Part shown: in pieces, positions 15,287-24,584 of the stretch
Position numbering within the stretch: position 1 is the first letter of the stretch
How the letters are laid out: every line of letters begins with the position of its first letter
Assembly (NCBI RefSeq): GCF_025965215.1
Contig: NZ_JAOPXI010000035.1
Location: 1 to 37,802, forward strand
DNA from: Marmoricola sp.
GTDB lineage: Bacteria > Actinomycetota > Actinomycetes > Propionibacteriales > Nocardioidaceae
Length of the DNA: 37,802 bases
Reading direction: 5' to 3'
Position numbers and translations under genes: made by a program
The notes under the pieces: generated by a model
What the model saw: the letters and a program-made list of their open reading frames with translations, nothing else
What the model was told of the DNA's origin: nothing
Database searches by the model: none

Positions 15287-16402
15287 ATGGGCGGCACACG
15301 TGTTCTGGTCGCGACGCGCAAGGGCGCGTTCATCCTGACCTCGGACGAGGAACGCGCGACGTGGGAGGTCGACGGCCCGCTCTTCCCCGGCTGGGAGATC
15401 TACCATCTCAAGGCTTCACCGGTCGATTCCGACCGGATCTACCTCTCCCAAACCAGCGGCTGGTTCGGACAGGTCATCCAGCGCTCCGACGACGGAGGCA
15501 AGACCTGGGAGGCCGTTGGCAACGACTTCAGCTACGACGGCGTCCCGGGAGAGCACCAGTGGTACGACGGCACCTTGCGACCGTGGGCGTTCACCAGGGT
15601 CTGGCACCTCGAGCCGTCGCTGCACGACGCCGAGACTGTCTACGCCGGCGTCGAGGACGCCGCGTTGTTCAAGTCGACCGACGGCGGCCTGCACTGGGCT
15701 GAGCTCTCCGGTCTGCGCCGGCACGAGACCGGACCGCAGTGGCAGCCGGGCGCAGGAGGCATGTGTCTGCACACGATCCTCGAGCACCCGACCGATCCCG
15801 ATCTTCTCTACGTCGCCATCTCAGCCGCGGGCGCGTTCCGGACGTCTGATGGTGGCCTCACCTGGCAGCCGATCAACAGGGGCCTGCGGTCCGCAGAGAT
15901 TCCGGACCAGGACTCCGAGGTCGGGCACTGTGTGCACAACCTCGACCTGCACCCGAGCCATCCTGACGTCCTCTACATGCAGAAGCACTGGGACGTCATG
16001 CGCAGCAAGGACGCCGGCGAGACCTGGCAGGAGGTCAGCGGGAACCTACCGAGCGACTTCGGCTTCCCGATCACGGTGCACGCCCACGAGCCGGAGACGG
16101 TCTATGTCGTGCCGATCACCAGTGATTCACTCCACTTCCCGCCCGACGGCAAGCTGCGCGTCTACCGGAGCCGTACCGGTGGGGACGACTGGGAGGCACT
16201 GACGCAGGGCCTTCCCCAGGAGGACTGCTACGTCAACGTGCTGCGGGACGCGATGGCGGTCGACCGACACTCGTCATGCGGCGTGTACTTCGGCACCAGC
16301 GGCGGCCAGGTCTACGCATCGAGGGACTCCGGGGACTCCTGGGCGGCCATCGTCCGGGACCTCCCGGCCGTGTTGTCCGTCGAGGTACAGACGCTTCGGT
16401 GA
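15287..16402 (+). CDS. BNR/Asp-box repeat propeller protein
   Basis: A 371-residue protein with six Asp-box-like motifs ([48 protein letters not shown]) spread evenly, which indicates a six- or seven-bladed beta-propeller of the sialidase/BNR superfamily. It has no signal peptide, so it should act in the cytoplasm, unlike secreted sialidases, and no sialidase Arg triad is obvious. ATG 15287 was preferred (AAGGGA eight bases upstream); ATG 15278 and GTG/ATG starts further up are in frame. Five bases after the stop comes the sequence leading to a MoaD/ThiS-like gene, so the two form an operon. The substrate is unknown. Confidence 0.85.
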   Translation: MGGTRVLVATRKGAFILTSDEERATWEVDGPLFPGWEIYHLKASPVDSDRIYLSQTSGWFGQVIQRSDDGGKTWEAVGNDFSYDGVPGEHQWYDGTLRPWAFTRVWHLEPSLHDAETVYAGVEDAALFKSTDGGLHWAELSGLRRHETGPQWQPGAGGMCLHTILEHPTDPDLLYVAISAAGAFRTSDGGLTWQPINRGLRSAEIPDQDSEVGHCVHNLDLHPSHPDVLYMQKHWDVMRSKDAGETWQEVSGNLPSDFGFPITVHAHEPETVYVVPITSDSLHFPPDGKLRVYRSRTGGDDWEALTQGLPQEDCYVNVLRDAMAVDRHSSCGVYFGTSGGQVYASRDSGDSWAAIVRDLPAVLSVEVQTLR

Positions 16403-16409
16403 TGAACTG

Positions 16410-16715
16410 ATGTCGCATACAGTCCAGGTCGTGCTGCCGGCCCACCTCCGCGCCCTCGCGAAGGTTCACGGAGACGTGTCCGTCGAGGTCGTAGGCGTCG
16501 TCACCCAGCGCGCCGTTCTCGACGCCCTCGAGGCCGATTTCCCGGTGCTGGTCGGCACGATCCGAGATCGGACAACTGCTCAGCGACGTGCGTTCGTCAG
16601 GTTCTTCGCCTGCGCCGAGGACCTGTCCCACGAAGAGCCGGACACCCCGCTGCCCGAGCAAGTCGCCTCGGGCCACGAGCCCTTCCTCGTCGTCGGTGCG
16701 ATGGCCGGAGGCTGA
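16410..16715 (+). CDS. MoaD/ThiS-like ubiquitin-fold protein
   Basis: A 101-residue protein with the beta-grasp pattern of MoaD/ThiS: strands HTVQVVLPAHLRALA and VSVEVVG, a helix (TQRAVLDALEADFPVL), and a C-terminus ending in Gly-Gly. In MoaD and ThiS the terminal Gly is adenylated and thiocarboxylated to donate sulphur in molybdopterin or thiazole synthesis. Here there are no moa, thi or E1-like genes nearby. Instead the gene directly follows a propeller protein, seven bases after its stop. A sulphur-carrier or protein-tag role is possible but inferred. The final residues (GAMAGG) keep the needed diglycine. Confidence 0.78.
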   Translation: MSHTVQVVLPAHLRALAKVHGDVSVEVVGVVTQRAVLDALEADFPVLVGTIRDRTTAQRRAFVRFFACAEDLSHEEPDTPLPEQVASGHEPFLVVGAMAGG

Positions 16716-16800
16716 GCGCGACACTCAAGAGCATCCTGGTCTGCGCGCGCTGCCGCGCTGAGCTCGGCCAGCAGGTCCTCGGACCGGTGGCGAGTAGCGA

Positions 16801-16815
16801 CCTGACGGCGTCAGG
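16801..16815 (-). terminator. Short hairpin after uvrB
   Basis: Perfect 6-bp arms (CCTGAC, GTCAGG) with a three-base loop, 12 bases past the uvrB stop. No T-run is present, so termination activity is uncertain. Confidence 0.35.
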
Positions 16816-16826
16816 ATCGGGGCGGC

Positions 16827-18935
16827 TCAACGCGTGGCCTCCATCATCTGTCTCAGCTCCTTCTTCAGGTCTGAGATCTCGTCGCGCAGCCTGGCCGCGA
16901 CCTCGAACTGGAGCTCGGCAGCGGCCGCGTGCATCTGCTCGGTCAGCTGCTGGACCAGCTCGGCGAGGTCACTGGAGGGCAAGCCGGCCAGGTCACGGTT
17001 GACCTCGCGCATCTTGGAAAGACCCGGTACGGGTGCCTTCTTGGACTTCGCATCCACGCCACCCCAGGTCGCGAGCAGCTCCTCGGTGTTCTCGTCCTCG
17101 CGGGCGAGCATCTCGGTGATGTCGGCGATCTTCTTGCGCAGCGGCTGCGGGTCGACGCCGTGCGCCGTGTTGTAGGCAACCTGCTTCGCCCGACGCCGGT
17201 TGGTCTCGTCGATCGCCTTCTCCATCGAGGGCGTGATCTTGTCGGCGTACATGAAGACCTGGCCGGACACGTTGCGGGCGGCACGGCCGATCGTCTGGAT
17301 CAGCGACTTGTCCGAGCGCAGGAACCCCTCCTTGTCGGCATCGAGGATCGCGACGAGCGACACCTCGGGCAGGTCGAGGCCCTCGCGCAGCAGATTGATG
17401 CCGACCAGGACGTCGTACAGGCCGAGCCGCAGGTCGCGGAGCAGCTCGATCCGCTTGAGCGTGTCCACCTCGGAGTGCAGGTACCGGGTCCGGATGCCGT
17501 TCTCCAGCAGATAGTCGGTCAGGTCCTCGGACATCTTCTTGGTCAGCGTCGTGACCAGGACCCGCTCCTTGCGTTCGGTGCGCAGGTTGATCTCACCGAT
17601 GAGGTCGTCGATCTGGCCCTTGGTCGGCTTGATGATCACCTCGGGGTCGATCAGGCCGGTCGGACGGATGATCTGCTCGACCGCGTTCTCGACGCCACCA
17701 CCCTTGGCCAGCTCGTAGTCCCCCGGCGTCGCCGAGAGGTAGATGGTCTGACCGATCCGGTCGAGGAACTCCTCCCAGCGCAACGGCCGGTTGTCCATCG
17801 CGCTCGGCAGCCGGAAGCCGTGGTCGACCAGGTTGCGCTTGCGGGACATGTCCCCCTCGTACATGCCGCCGATCTGCGGAACCGCGACGTGGGACTCGTC
17901 AACGACCAGGACGAAGTCCTCCGGGAAGTAGTCCAGCAGGCAGTTCGGAGCGCTGCCCCGCTGGCGACCGTCGATGTGCATCGAGTAGTTCTCGATGCCC
18001 GAGCAGGACCCGACCTGGCGCATCATCTCGACGTCGTAGGACGTCCTCATCCGCAGCCGCTGCGCCTCCAGCAGCTTGCCCTGGCGCTCGAAGAGGCTGA
18101 CCTGCTCCTCCAGCTCGGTCTCGATGCCCCGGATCGCGCGCTCCATCCGCTCCGGACCGGCGACGTAGTGGGTCGCGGGGAAGACGTGGAGCTCGGCGTC
18201 CTCGGTGATCACCTCCCCGGTGATCGGGTGCAGGGTCATCAGCCGCTCGATCTCGTCGCCGAAGAACTCGACGCGGACAGCGTGCTCCTCGTAGACCGGG
18301 AAGATCTCCAGGGTGTCCCCACGGACCCGGAAGGTGCCGCGGGTGAAGGCCAGGTCGTTGCGGGTGTACTGGATCTCGACGAGCCGCCGCAGGACGCCGT
18401 CGCGATCGAGCTCCTGGCCGACGCGCAGCCGCAGCATCCGGTCGACGTACTCCTGCGGGGTGCCGAGGCCGTAGATGCACGACACCGTGGAGACCACGAT
18501 CACGTCGCGCCGGGTGAGCAGCGAGTTGGTCGCCGAGTGCCGCAGCCGCTCGACCTCCTCGTTGATCGAGGAGTCCTTCTCGATGTAGGTGTCGGTCTGC
18601 GGGACGTACGCCTCGGGCTGGTAGTAGTCGTAGTACGAGACGAAGTACTCGATCGCGTTCTCGGGTAGGAGCTGTCGCAGCTCGGTGGCGAACTGGGCCG
18701 CGAGGGTCTTGTTGGGCTGCATCACCAGGATCGGGCGCTGCACCTTCTCCGCCACCCAGGCGACCGTCGCGGTCTTGCCGGTGCCGGTCGCGCCGAGCAG
18801 GACGATGTCCTGGACGCCGCCGGTGATGCGGCGGTCGATCTCCTCGATCGCCGCCGGCTGGTCACCCGCGGGCTGGTAGTCCGAGATGACCTGGAACGGC
18901 GCCACCCGGCGCGCGAGGTCGGTAACAGGACGCAT
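16827..18935 (-). CDS. uvrB: UvrABC system protein B
   Basis: A 702-residue UvrB, the damage-verifying helicase-like subunit of nucleotide excision repair, which takes DNA from UvrA and recruits UvrC. It shows Walker A GATGTGKT (48-55), the beta-hairpin region with [12 protein letters not shown] (101-112), [14 protein letters not shown] (Walker B side), SATPGDYE, the helicase motifs near [26 protein letters not shown] and QTIGRAARN, and a C-terminal UVR coiled-coil motif ([18 protein letters not shown]). Full family length and all motifs are intact. The ATG at 18935 lies 63 bases from the divergent phospholipase D-like gene. An SOS-type LexA box was not recognised upstream. Confidence 0.98.
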   Translation of the reverse strand: MRPVTDLARRVAPFQVISDYQPAGDQPAAIEEIDRRITGGVQDIVLLGATGTGKTATVAWVAEKVQRPILVMQPNKTLAAQFATELRQLLPENAIEYFVSYYDYYQPEAYVPQTDTYIEKDSSINEEVERLRHSATNSLLTRRDVIVVSTVSCIYGLGTPQEYVDRMLRLRVGQELDRDGVLRRLVEIQYTRNDLAFTRGTFRVRGDTLEIFPVYEEHAVRVEFFGDEIERLMTLHPITGEVITEDAELHVFPATHYVAGPERMERAIRGIETELEEQVSLFERQGKLLEAQRLRMRTSYDVEMMRQVGSCSGIENYSMHIDGRQRGSAPNCLLDYFPEDFVLVVDESHVAVPQIGGMYEGDMSRKRNLVDHGFRLPSAMDNRPLRWEEFLDRIGQTIYLSATPGDYELAKGGGVENAVEQIIRPTGLIDPEVIIKPTKGQIDDLIGEINLRTERKERVLVTTLTKKMSEDLTDYLLENGIRTRYLHSEVDTLKRIELLRDLRLGLYDVLVGINLLREGLDLPEVSLVAILDADKEGFLRSDKSLIQTIGRAARNVSGQVFMYADKITPSMEKAIDETNRRRAKQVAYNTAHGVDPQPLRKKIADITEMLAREDENTEELLATWGGVDAKSKKAPVPGLSKMREVNRDLAGLPSSDLAELVQQLTEQMHAAAAELQFEVAARLRDEISDLKKELRQMMEATR

Positions 18936-18998
18936 GCGATGAGCGTACGGGGGTGCACCGACAGGGTTCTTGGGGCCCGATGCCCTAGTTTTCTACTC

Positions 18999-20258
18999 GT
19001 GAGCAGACCCAGGAACGCCGTGGTTGCCGTCGGGCGCGACATCTGGCCCGTGGTGCGACGCACGTTGCTGACCATCCTCGGCGTCCAACTCGTCCTGGCG
19101 ATCAGCCTCACCCTGGTCGACTCCTGGCGGCGGCGCGGCAAGAAGCCGCGGCCGTTCACCACCCTGAGCCCGCAGGACGTCCGGATCGGCAGCGGGACGG
19201 TGACGACGTACACCAACGGCGTCGACCTGTACGACGACATGCTCGCCGCGATCGAGTCGGCTCAGCAGATGGTGCTCTTCGAGACCTACATCTGGAAGGG
19301 CGACGAGACCGGCGAACGCTTCAAGCAGGCGCTGACCGCCGCGGCGGAGCGCGGCGTGGAGGTCTATGCGATCTACGACGCGTTCGCCAACATCGTCGTC
19401 GACCCCCGGTTCAAGACGTTCTCCCGGGTGCTCCGGGTGCTTAAGTACCCGGTCTACAACGCCGGCTGGCGCTTCTTCGACATCCGCCGTTACGGCCGCG
19501 ACCACCGCAAGGTGCTGATCGTCGACGACGACGCGGCGTTCGTCGGCGGGTTCAACATCGGCGCCTCCTACGCCACCGAGTGGCGCGACACGCACTGCCG
19601 CATCACAGGTCCGGCGGTCTGGGACCTGAAACGCTCGTTCGCGGACTTCTGGAATGACCACCGCAGCGGGCGGCGCCCCTTGCTCCTGGAGACCACCGAG
19701 TCCGAGTGGGAGCCGAGGATCCGCCTGCACCGCAACCTGCCGCGGCAGTGGATGTTCCCGATCAGGGCGATGTACCTCGAGGCCATCAACCGGGCTCACC
19801 GCAACATCTGGATGACGCACGCCTACTTCATCCCCGACCCCGACTTCGTCGACGCACTCGTCAGTGCCGCGCGGCGTGGCGTGGACGTCAAGATCCTGCT
19901 TCCCCGCACGTCCAACCACGTGGTGGCGGACTGGATCTCGCGCGGCTACTTCGGCCAGCTGCTCGACGCCGGTGTGGAGATCCACCGGTTCGAGGGAGCG
20001 ATGGTGCACGCCAAGACGGCCACGATCGACGGCAAATGGTCCACGGTCGGCACGGCGAACATCGACCGGCTGAGCATGTCGGGCAACTACGAGATCAACG
20101 TGGAGTTCATCGACCCAGGGATGGCGAAGGTGATGGAGGCGATCTTCGCCTCCGACCTCAAGCAGTGCTCGCACCTGTCGAGTCGCGACTGGAACGCCCG
20201 CGGGGTGCACCGCCGCTTCACCGAAGCAGTCCTGAACCCGCTGCGGCACCTGCTCTGA
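18999..20258 (+). CDS. Phospholipase D / cardiolipin synthase-like protein
   Basis: A 419-residue protein with one N-terminal TM (about 18-40) and two HKD motifs: His169-x-Lys171 with Asp (DHRKVLIVDDD) and His337-x-Lys339...Asp344 (VHAKTATIDG), each followed by the Gly-Gly or Gly-x-x-Asn stretch typical of the family. Such enzymes transfer phosphatidyl groups; cardiolipin synthases of this type act at the membrane, and the length fits. The GTG at 18999 was chosen because sequence before it (back to 18939) runs into the uvrB promoter region and lacks character. The gene is divergent from uvrB. Substrate specificity is inferred from the family only. Confidence 0.9.
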   Translation: MSRPRNAVVAVGRDIWPVVRRTLLTILGVQLVLAISLTLVDSWRRRGKKPRPFTTLSPQDVRIGSGTVTTYTNGVDLYDDMLAAIESAQQMVLFETYIWKGDETGERFKQALTAAAERGVEVYAIYDAFANIVVDPRFKTFSRVLRVLKYPVYNAGWRFFDIRRYGRDHRKVLIVDDDAAFVGGFNIGASYATEWRDTHCRITGPAVWDLKRSFADFWNDHRSGRRPLLLETTESEWEPRIRLHRNLPRQWMFPIRAMYLEAINRAHRNIWMTHAYFIPDPDFVDALVSAARRGVDVKILLPRTSNHVVADWISRGYFGQLLDAGVEIHRFEGAMVHAKTATIDGKWSTVGTANIDRLSMSGNYEINVEFIDPGMAKVMEAIFASDLKQCSHLSSRDWNARGVHRRFTEAVLNPLRHLL

Positions 20259-20300
20259 TTCGACACGCGCCAGCGGATCGAATCGTCGGTCATCGAGCAG

Positions 20301-20331
20301 CGGTCGAGGTTGAGGGACGAGACCTCGACCG
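20301..20331 (+). terminator. Hairpin terminator candidate
   Basis: Ten-bp perfect arms (CGGTCGAGGT, 20301-20310, with 20322-20331) and an 11-base loop, about 40 bases past the phospholipase D-like stop. A second, smaller inverted repeat (GATTCGA, 20257-20263, with 20278-20284) overlaps the stop region. Confidence 0.5.
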
Positions 20332-20411
20332 AGATGTGGTGACGCGGACGGGGCAGGCAACTACTGCCCGAGAAGGATTCGCACCGGGGCCCGGATCGAT
20401 AAGGTCGGGAC

Positions 20412-21293
20412 ATGCTCAGAGCCCCCGTCCGCGACCTCCGCGGCAAGAACGTCTTCCTCACCGGTGCCGCGAGCGGGATCGGACGCGCCACGGCGCTGAT
20501 GGCCGCCGATCAAGGCGCCTCGCTCTTCCTCACCGACGTGGACCAGCAGGGCCTGATCGACGTGGTCGCGGAGATGACCGAGGCCGGCGGCGACGTCGCC
20601 TACGCCTCCCCCGTCGACATCGCCGACCACGAGGGCGTCCGGGCGATGGCGGCCGAGATCACGGCCGACCACGGGTCGATGGACGTGGTGATGAACATCG
20701 CCGGGATCGCGTCCTGGGGCACGATCACCGCCCTCCCGCACAGCACCTGGCAGCGGGTCGTCGACATCAACCTGATGGGCCCGATCTCGGTGCTCGAGTA
20801 CCTGGTCCCGCCGATGATCGACGCTGGTCGCGGAGGGCACATCGTGAACGTCTCCTCGGCCGCCGGGATCATCGGGATGCCGTGGCACGCCGCCTACTCG
20901 GCCAGCAAGTTCGGCCTCCGCGGTGTCTCCGAGGTGCTGCGCTTCGACCTGGCCCGCCACCGCATCGGCGTCAGCCTGGTCTGCCCGGGCGGCGTCGACA
21001 CCGGCCTGACCGAGACCGTGAGCATCGCCGGCGTCGACAACACCAGTCCGGCGTTCCGCAGGCTCCAGGCGCGCTTCAAGAAGCGCGCGGTGTCGCCCGA
21101 GTCTGCGGCACGCTCGATCCTGGACGGCGTACGGCACAACAAGTACTGGGTCTACACCTCGCCCGACATCCGGATCGCCCACCTCGCGCAGCGCTACTTC
21201 CCGCCCGCCTATGTCGTCGCGATGAAGGTGATGAACACGGTCGCCAACAAGGCGCTCCCCCAGGTCGGCCGGGCCGTGCGGGAGGACCCGTGA
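20412..21293 (+). CDS. Short-chain dehydrogenase/reductase
   Basis: A 293-residue classical SDR. It has the cofactor motif TGAASGIG (17-24), NIAG at about 96-99, catalytic Ser149 (VNVSS), Tyr162 and Lys166 (YSASK), and CPGGVDTGL after the active site. Asp near residue 42 (FLTDVD) after the second strand favours NAD(H) over NADP(H). These enzymes oxidise or reduce alcohol/ketone groups; the substrate cannot be read from sequence. The C-terminal extension (about 230-293) may be membrane- or partner-associated. The last codons overlap the next gene as GTGA, so the two are translated together. The proximity to an mce operon makes a lipid or steroid substrate plausible. Confidence 0.92.
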   Translation: MLRAPVRDLRGKNVFLTGAASGIGRATALMAADQGASLFLTDVDQQGLIDVVAEMTEAGGDVAYASPVDIADHEGVRAMAAEITADHGSMDVVMNIAGIASWGTITALPHSTWQRVVDINLMGPISVLEYLVPPMIDAGRGGHIVNVSSAAGIIGMPWHAAYSASKFGLRGVSEVLRFDLARHRIGVSLVCPGGVDTGLTETVSIAGVDNTSPAFRRLQARFKKRAVSPESAARSILDGVRHNKYWVYTSPDIRIAHLAQRYFPPAYVVAMKVMNTVANKALPQVGRAVREDP

Positions 21294-21823
21294 GCGGCCC
21301 GCGGATCGCCCCGGGCGGCCTGCGCGAGCTGGGACTGCCGATCTGGTCGCTGACCCGGATCGCAGCCCGCGTGACCAAGACGGCCCCGCCGGCCATCTTC
21401 ACCACGCTCGGGCGTGGCCGCGGGCTGTTCTGGGGTTGGCTCTTCTTCGCCAGCCAGCTGATGCCCGGCGGCACGCTGCCGCGCCGCGAGACCGAGCTGG
21501 TGATCCTTCGGGTGGCGACCTTGCGAGGCTGCGCCTACGAGTTCGAGCACCACGTCCGGATCGGTCGACGTGCCGGTCTCACCCGGGACGATGTCGAGCG
21601 CATCGGAATCGGCGCGGCCGCTGAGGGCTGGCAGGGCAACGACGAGCTGCTCATGGAGGTCACTGAGGAGCTGCTGTCGACCAAGGACCTCGGTGACGGC
21701 ACCTGGGCCCGCCTGCGGGCCGCGTACGACGAGCGCACAGCGATCGAGCTGCTGCTCCTCGTCGGCCACTACGACATGCTGGCCACGACCCTGATGACGC
21801 TGCGGCTCGAGCCCGACGCCTGA
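21290..21823 (+). CDS. Carboxymuconolactone decarboxylase/AhpD-like protein
   Basis: A 177-residue all-helical protein with the family core at about 60-100: RRETELVILRVATLRGCAYEFEHHVRIGRRAGLTRDDVERI. The family contains gamma-carboxymuconolactone decarboxylase and AhpD-type peroxidase partners; AhpD uses a Cys-x-x-Cys pair, whereas here only one Cys (CAYEFEHH) is present, so a peroxidase role is not supported. A basic N-terminal part (1-55) precedes the core. GTG 21290 has GGAGG five bases before it and overlaps the SDR stop (GTGA). It ends three bases from the convergent end of the mce operon. Confidence 0.85.
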   Translation: MSGPRIAPGGLRELGLPIWSLTRIAARVTKTAPPAIFTTLGRGRGLFWGWLFFASQLMPGGTLPRRETELVILRVATLRGCAYEFEHHVRIGRRAGLTRDDVERIGIGAAAEGWQGNDELLMEVTEELLSTKDLGDGTWARLRAAYDERTAIELLLLVGHYDMLATTLMTLRLEPDA

Positions 21824-21826
21824 GGA

Positions 21827-22330
21827 CTACGGGGTGTTGAGATTGTTGAGCTTGACCTCGTCGACCAGCCAGCGACCACCCTGGCGGACCATCGACATGG
21901 TCACCCGCGGCTGATCCAGACCGGGTTGGGCCTGGCCCGGGTTGCTCAGGGTCTGGTCCACGAAGACCAGGACCAGGACGTGGTCGGCATCCTTCACCTC
22001 GGCCGCACAGGCGACCACGCTGCCCACGGCATGAGCCTTCAGTTGGAGGACGAGCTTCTTGATCGGTGCGCTGACCTCGGCGTACTGCTTGCGGAACTTG
22101 GCCGTGCCCGCGTCGTCGACCCAGGCGAAGTCGTGCGGGAGCGTCCGGTAGTCGTAGGTCGTCATCGACACCACTGCCTTGCGGGCTGCCGCCTGGGCCT
22201 GCGTGCCGGCATCGGTGAGGTCGTGCGCGTGGCTCAGTGATCGCAGGGTGAGCACGAGGACCACCAGCGCGGCGACCAGCGCCAGGGCCAGGACGCCGGT
22301 CGCGACCTGCCAGCGCTTCGTGGCCGTCAC
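21827..22330 (-). CDS. Mce-associated membrane protein
   Basis: A 167-residue protein: short basic N-terminus, one TM (about 8-30), and an extracytoplasmic alpha+beta domain (about 40-167) resembling the NTF2-like fold of Mce-associated proteins. Typical signs are TYDYRTLPHDFAWVDD, the VLVFVDQTLSNPG strand, and the RVTMSMVRQGGRWLVDEV ending. Such proteins stabilise or assist Mce complexes in mycobacteria. The GTG at 22330 overlaps the TGA of mceF (GTGA), and the frame upstream is only a shadow of mceF. It is the last gene of the mce operon, and no terminator is seen before the convergent gene. Confidence 0.85.
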   Translation of the reverse strand: MTATKRWQVATGVLALALVAALVVLVLTLRSLSHAHDLTDAGTQAQAAARKAVVSMTTYDYRTLPHDFAWVDDAGTAKFRKQYAEVSAPIKKLVLQLKAHAVGSVVACAAEVKDADHVLVLVFVDQTLSNPGQAQPGLDQPRVTMSMVRQGGRWLVDEVKLNNLNTP

Positions 22331-23421
22331 TGGACGGGTCCCGGAGCGTGGGCTGCCCCGCGCTGCAGGTTCGCGTGGCCCGAAGCACAGTGACCCGTGG
22401 TGACCAGCGGCCGACGTACGGGGTTGGTCGGATCGCGTCGCGTCGTCGGATACGGGCACTCGGTGGACCGCTGCGGGATGCCCTCGATCTGCAGGACGCC
22501 GTCCTTGACCGCCTTGCCCAGCACGCCGAGACCCGGTGCGTACCAGGCCAGGAGCGCCCCGAGCTGGGGCGAGTAGGACCGGAACAGGTCGGAGAAGGTG
22601 ACCGCCTCACCCACGAACCCCGGGAAGATCGTGGCGGCATCGGTGATCAGCCCGTGCAGCTGGGCGATCTGGGCGGGCGCCTTGGCGAGCGTGCTTCGCA
22701 GCTGGGGGTCGTAGCTGCGCAGGAACTGGGCGAACAACCGTGAGGACGTCGCGAGCTGCCGGATGTCGTTGGCCTTCGACGGACCGATGCTGAGCACGGT
22801 GCCACCGTTGGTGATCAGTCGATCGGTCTGGGGCCAGAGCCTGTCCAGGTCGACGAGCAGCACGTGGCCCTGATCCACGAGCTTGCCGAGGTCGTCGCCG
22901 GTGCCGGCCAGCCCGGTGCTGAGCTCGGTCAGCAGTGAGTGGAGCTGGTCGGTGTTGATCTGCGCCAGGACCTTGTTCACCGCGATGACCGTCGAGGCGA
23001 GGGTCTTGGGCAGATCCGTCGACGTCGCGGGGATCACCGAGCCGTCGTGGATGAACGGACCCGTCTCCGTGCGCGGCTGGAAGTCGAGGTACTGCTCACC
23101 GACGGGCGAGAGGCTGCGGACCTTCACCAGCGAATCGGTCGGGATGTTGTCCGACGAGGTGATCGCGATGGTCGCGACCACGCCCGTCGGGGTCAGGTCG
23201 ATCGTGCGGACCTTGCCGATCTTCACGCCCCGGTAGGTCACTGCCGAGCCCTCGAAGAGGCCCCCGGTCGCGGCCATCTCGACCTTCACGACCTTGTTGC
23301 CGCCGAGCAGCGGAGTGCCCAGGACCGAGCTGAAGAGGTACGCCAGGGTGATGACCAGGACGAGTACGACGCCGAAGAAGCTCTGCCACAACCGGTCCTT
23401 GAAGATCGCGAACACCGTCAT
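22327..23421 (-). CDS. mceF: MCE family protein, MceF-type
   Basis: A 364-residue protein with an N-terminal TM (about 14-33) and MCE domain at about 42-118 (VEMAATGGLFEGSAVTYRGVKIGKV...LSPVGEQYLDF). A helical stretch follows to about 300, and a C-terminal tail is rich in Pro/Arg/His (about 315-364). MCE proteins line a periplasm-spanning conduit for lipids; in mycobacteria the six Mce proteins form a hetero-hexamer. Position as sixth gene, and lack of a lipobox, identify it as F-type. The start overlaps the mceE stop by 4 bases (ATGA). Confidence 0.9.
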   Translation of the reverse strand: MTVFAIFKDRLWQSFFGVVLVLVITLAYLFSSVLGTPLLGGNKVVKVEMAATGGLFEGSAVTYRGVKIGKVRTIDLTPTGVVATIAITSSDNIPTDSLVKVRSLSPVGEQYLDFQPRTETGPFIHDGSVIPATSTDLPKTLASTVIAVNKVLAQINTDQLHSLLTELSTGLAGTGDDLGKLVDQGHVLLVDLDRLWPQTDRLITNGGTVLSIGPSKANDIRQLATSSRLFAQFLRSYDPQLRSTLAKAPAQIAQLHGLITDAATIFPGFVGEAVTFSDLFRSYSPQLGALLAWYAPGLGVLGKAVKDGVLQIEGIPQRSTECPYPTTRRDPTNPVRRPLVTTGHCASGHANLQRGAAHAPGPVQ

Positions 23422-24584
23422 CGGGTACCCCCGGACGCTCCGGCCAGCATCCCCGAGAGGCTCAGCGGCGAGCTCGAGGTCGCGGGCTCGATCACGCGGG
23501 GCGAGCTGCCGCCGCCGAGAAGTCCGCCCAGCAGGCCGCCGAGCCCGCCGAGCAGGCCCCCGGTGCCGTTGCCGTTCGCACCTGTGCTCCCGCCGCCGCC
23601 GGCACCGAGCAGGTTCGGCGGGCCCAGCTGGTCGAACTCGAGGACGAGGCGCATGTTCGCGTAGTCACCGGGCACTGCGGCGTTGAGCAGCCTGCTCACG
23701 TTGACGAGGTCACTGAACGACGGCCCCAGATCGGCTCGCAGACCGAGGAACTCCTGCAGGACCGGTGTGACCTGGTTGACCATCGACTCGATCTGGGTCC
23801 GAGTGTGGCCGACCACGTTGTTCGCGGTCGCCGAGAACTTCACGAGCTGGGCCAGCAACCGGGTCAGCCCCGGGGTGTTCTCGCGCAGCACCTGGGCAGC
23901 CGGACGGATCTCGGTCATCGCCGCGTTGATGGTGCTCTTGTTCTCGTTGAGCACCTGCGAGAGACCGGCCAGCGAGCGAAGCGCCGCGTCGATGTCTCCG
24001 GTGGTCGCATCGGCTTGACCCAGGAAGGTGTTGGACCGGTCGAGCAGCTCGCGGACGTTGCCCTCGCGACCGCCGATCGCCTTGTTGAGCTCGTCGGTCA
24101 CGGTCTGCAGCTGGTTGAGGCCGCCGCCGTTGACCAGCAGCGAGGCGGACGACAGGGCATCCTCGACGGTCGGCGCCGTCGTCGCGTTCGCCGCCGCGAG
24201 CTCGTCGCCGTTGCGCATGAGCGGCCCGGTCGCGGGGTTGCTCACGTCGACGAAGAGCTCACCGAGCGGAGTGGTGTAGCGCAACCGGGCGGTGGCGTCG
24301 CGGCGCATCTGGGCGTCGGTGCGGATCTTGATCGTGGCAATCGCCTTGAAGTCCTGGGTCGCCACCGACTGCACCTTGCCGGAGTCCACCCCGTTGACCT
24401 TGATCGCCGCGCCCTGGGCGAGGTTCAGCGCTTCGTCGAAAGGGATCTTGATCGTGATCGTGTTGCCGCTCACCCCTGAGCCGGGCAACGGCAAGTCGCG
24501 CATCGTCGGTCCGCAGCCGGCGACGAGCGCCAGACCGAGCACCACGACGACGGCGGTGACGAACTTCCTCATCCGGCGGTTCAC
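23418..24584 (-). CDS. mceE: MCE family lipoprotein, MceE-type
   Basis: A 388-residue protein with a lipoprotein signal peptide: basic start, hydrophobic core and LVAGC lipobox about residue 24, then LPLPG, a mark of MceE/LprK-type proteins. The MCE domain (about 40-115, with IKVNGVDSGKV) is followed by a long helical region and a Gly/Leu-rich C-terminal stretch (GLLGGLGGLLGGLLGGG). The GTG at 24584 overlaps the previous stop (GTGA); ATG 24572 is the alternative. It should be anchored by lipid at the outer face of the cytoplasmic membrane as part of the Mce complex. Confidence 0.9.
   Translation of the reverse strand: MNRRMRKFVTAVVVVLGLALVAGCGPTMRDLPLPGSGVSGNTITIKIPFDEALNLAQGAAIKVNGVDSGKVQSVATQDFKAIATIKIRTDAQMRRDATARLRYTTPLGELFVDVSNPATGPLMRNGDELAAANATTAPTVEDALSSASLLVNGGGLNQLQTVTDELNKAIGGREGNVRELLDRSNTFLGQADATTGDIDAALRSLAGLSQVLNENKSTINAAMTEIRPAAQVLRENTPGLTRLLAQLVKFSATANNVVGHTRTQIESMVNQVTPVLQEFLGLRADLGPSFSDLVNVSRLLNAAVPGDYANMRLVLEFDQLGPPNLLGAGGGGSTGANGNGTGGLLGGLGGLLGGLLGGGSSPRVIEPATSSSPLSLSGMLAGASGGTR

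Noticed and set aside
16735-16826. Possible short zinc-ribbon gene (Cys-x-x-Cys) after the MoaD-like gene
   Set aside because: Only one Cys pair, no ribosome-binding site, and the frame soon runs antisense into uvrB.
16929-18668. Long open plus-strand frame opposite uvrB
   Set aside because: It is the antisense shadow of an intact uvrB with full motifs, and its composition is Asp/Leu/Val/Arg-biased as expected for such shadows.
18939-18998. Earlier start for the phospholipase D-like protein
   Set aside because: The added 20 residues have no family character and fall in the divergent promoter region shared with uvrB.
19706-21289. Long open forward frame running through the phospholipase D and SDR genes
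   Set aside because: It is a by-product of GC-rich codons in overlapping frames; only its last part, from GTG 21290, is a gene.
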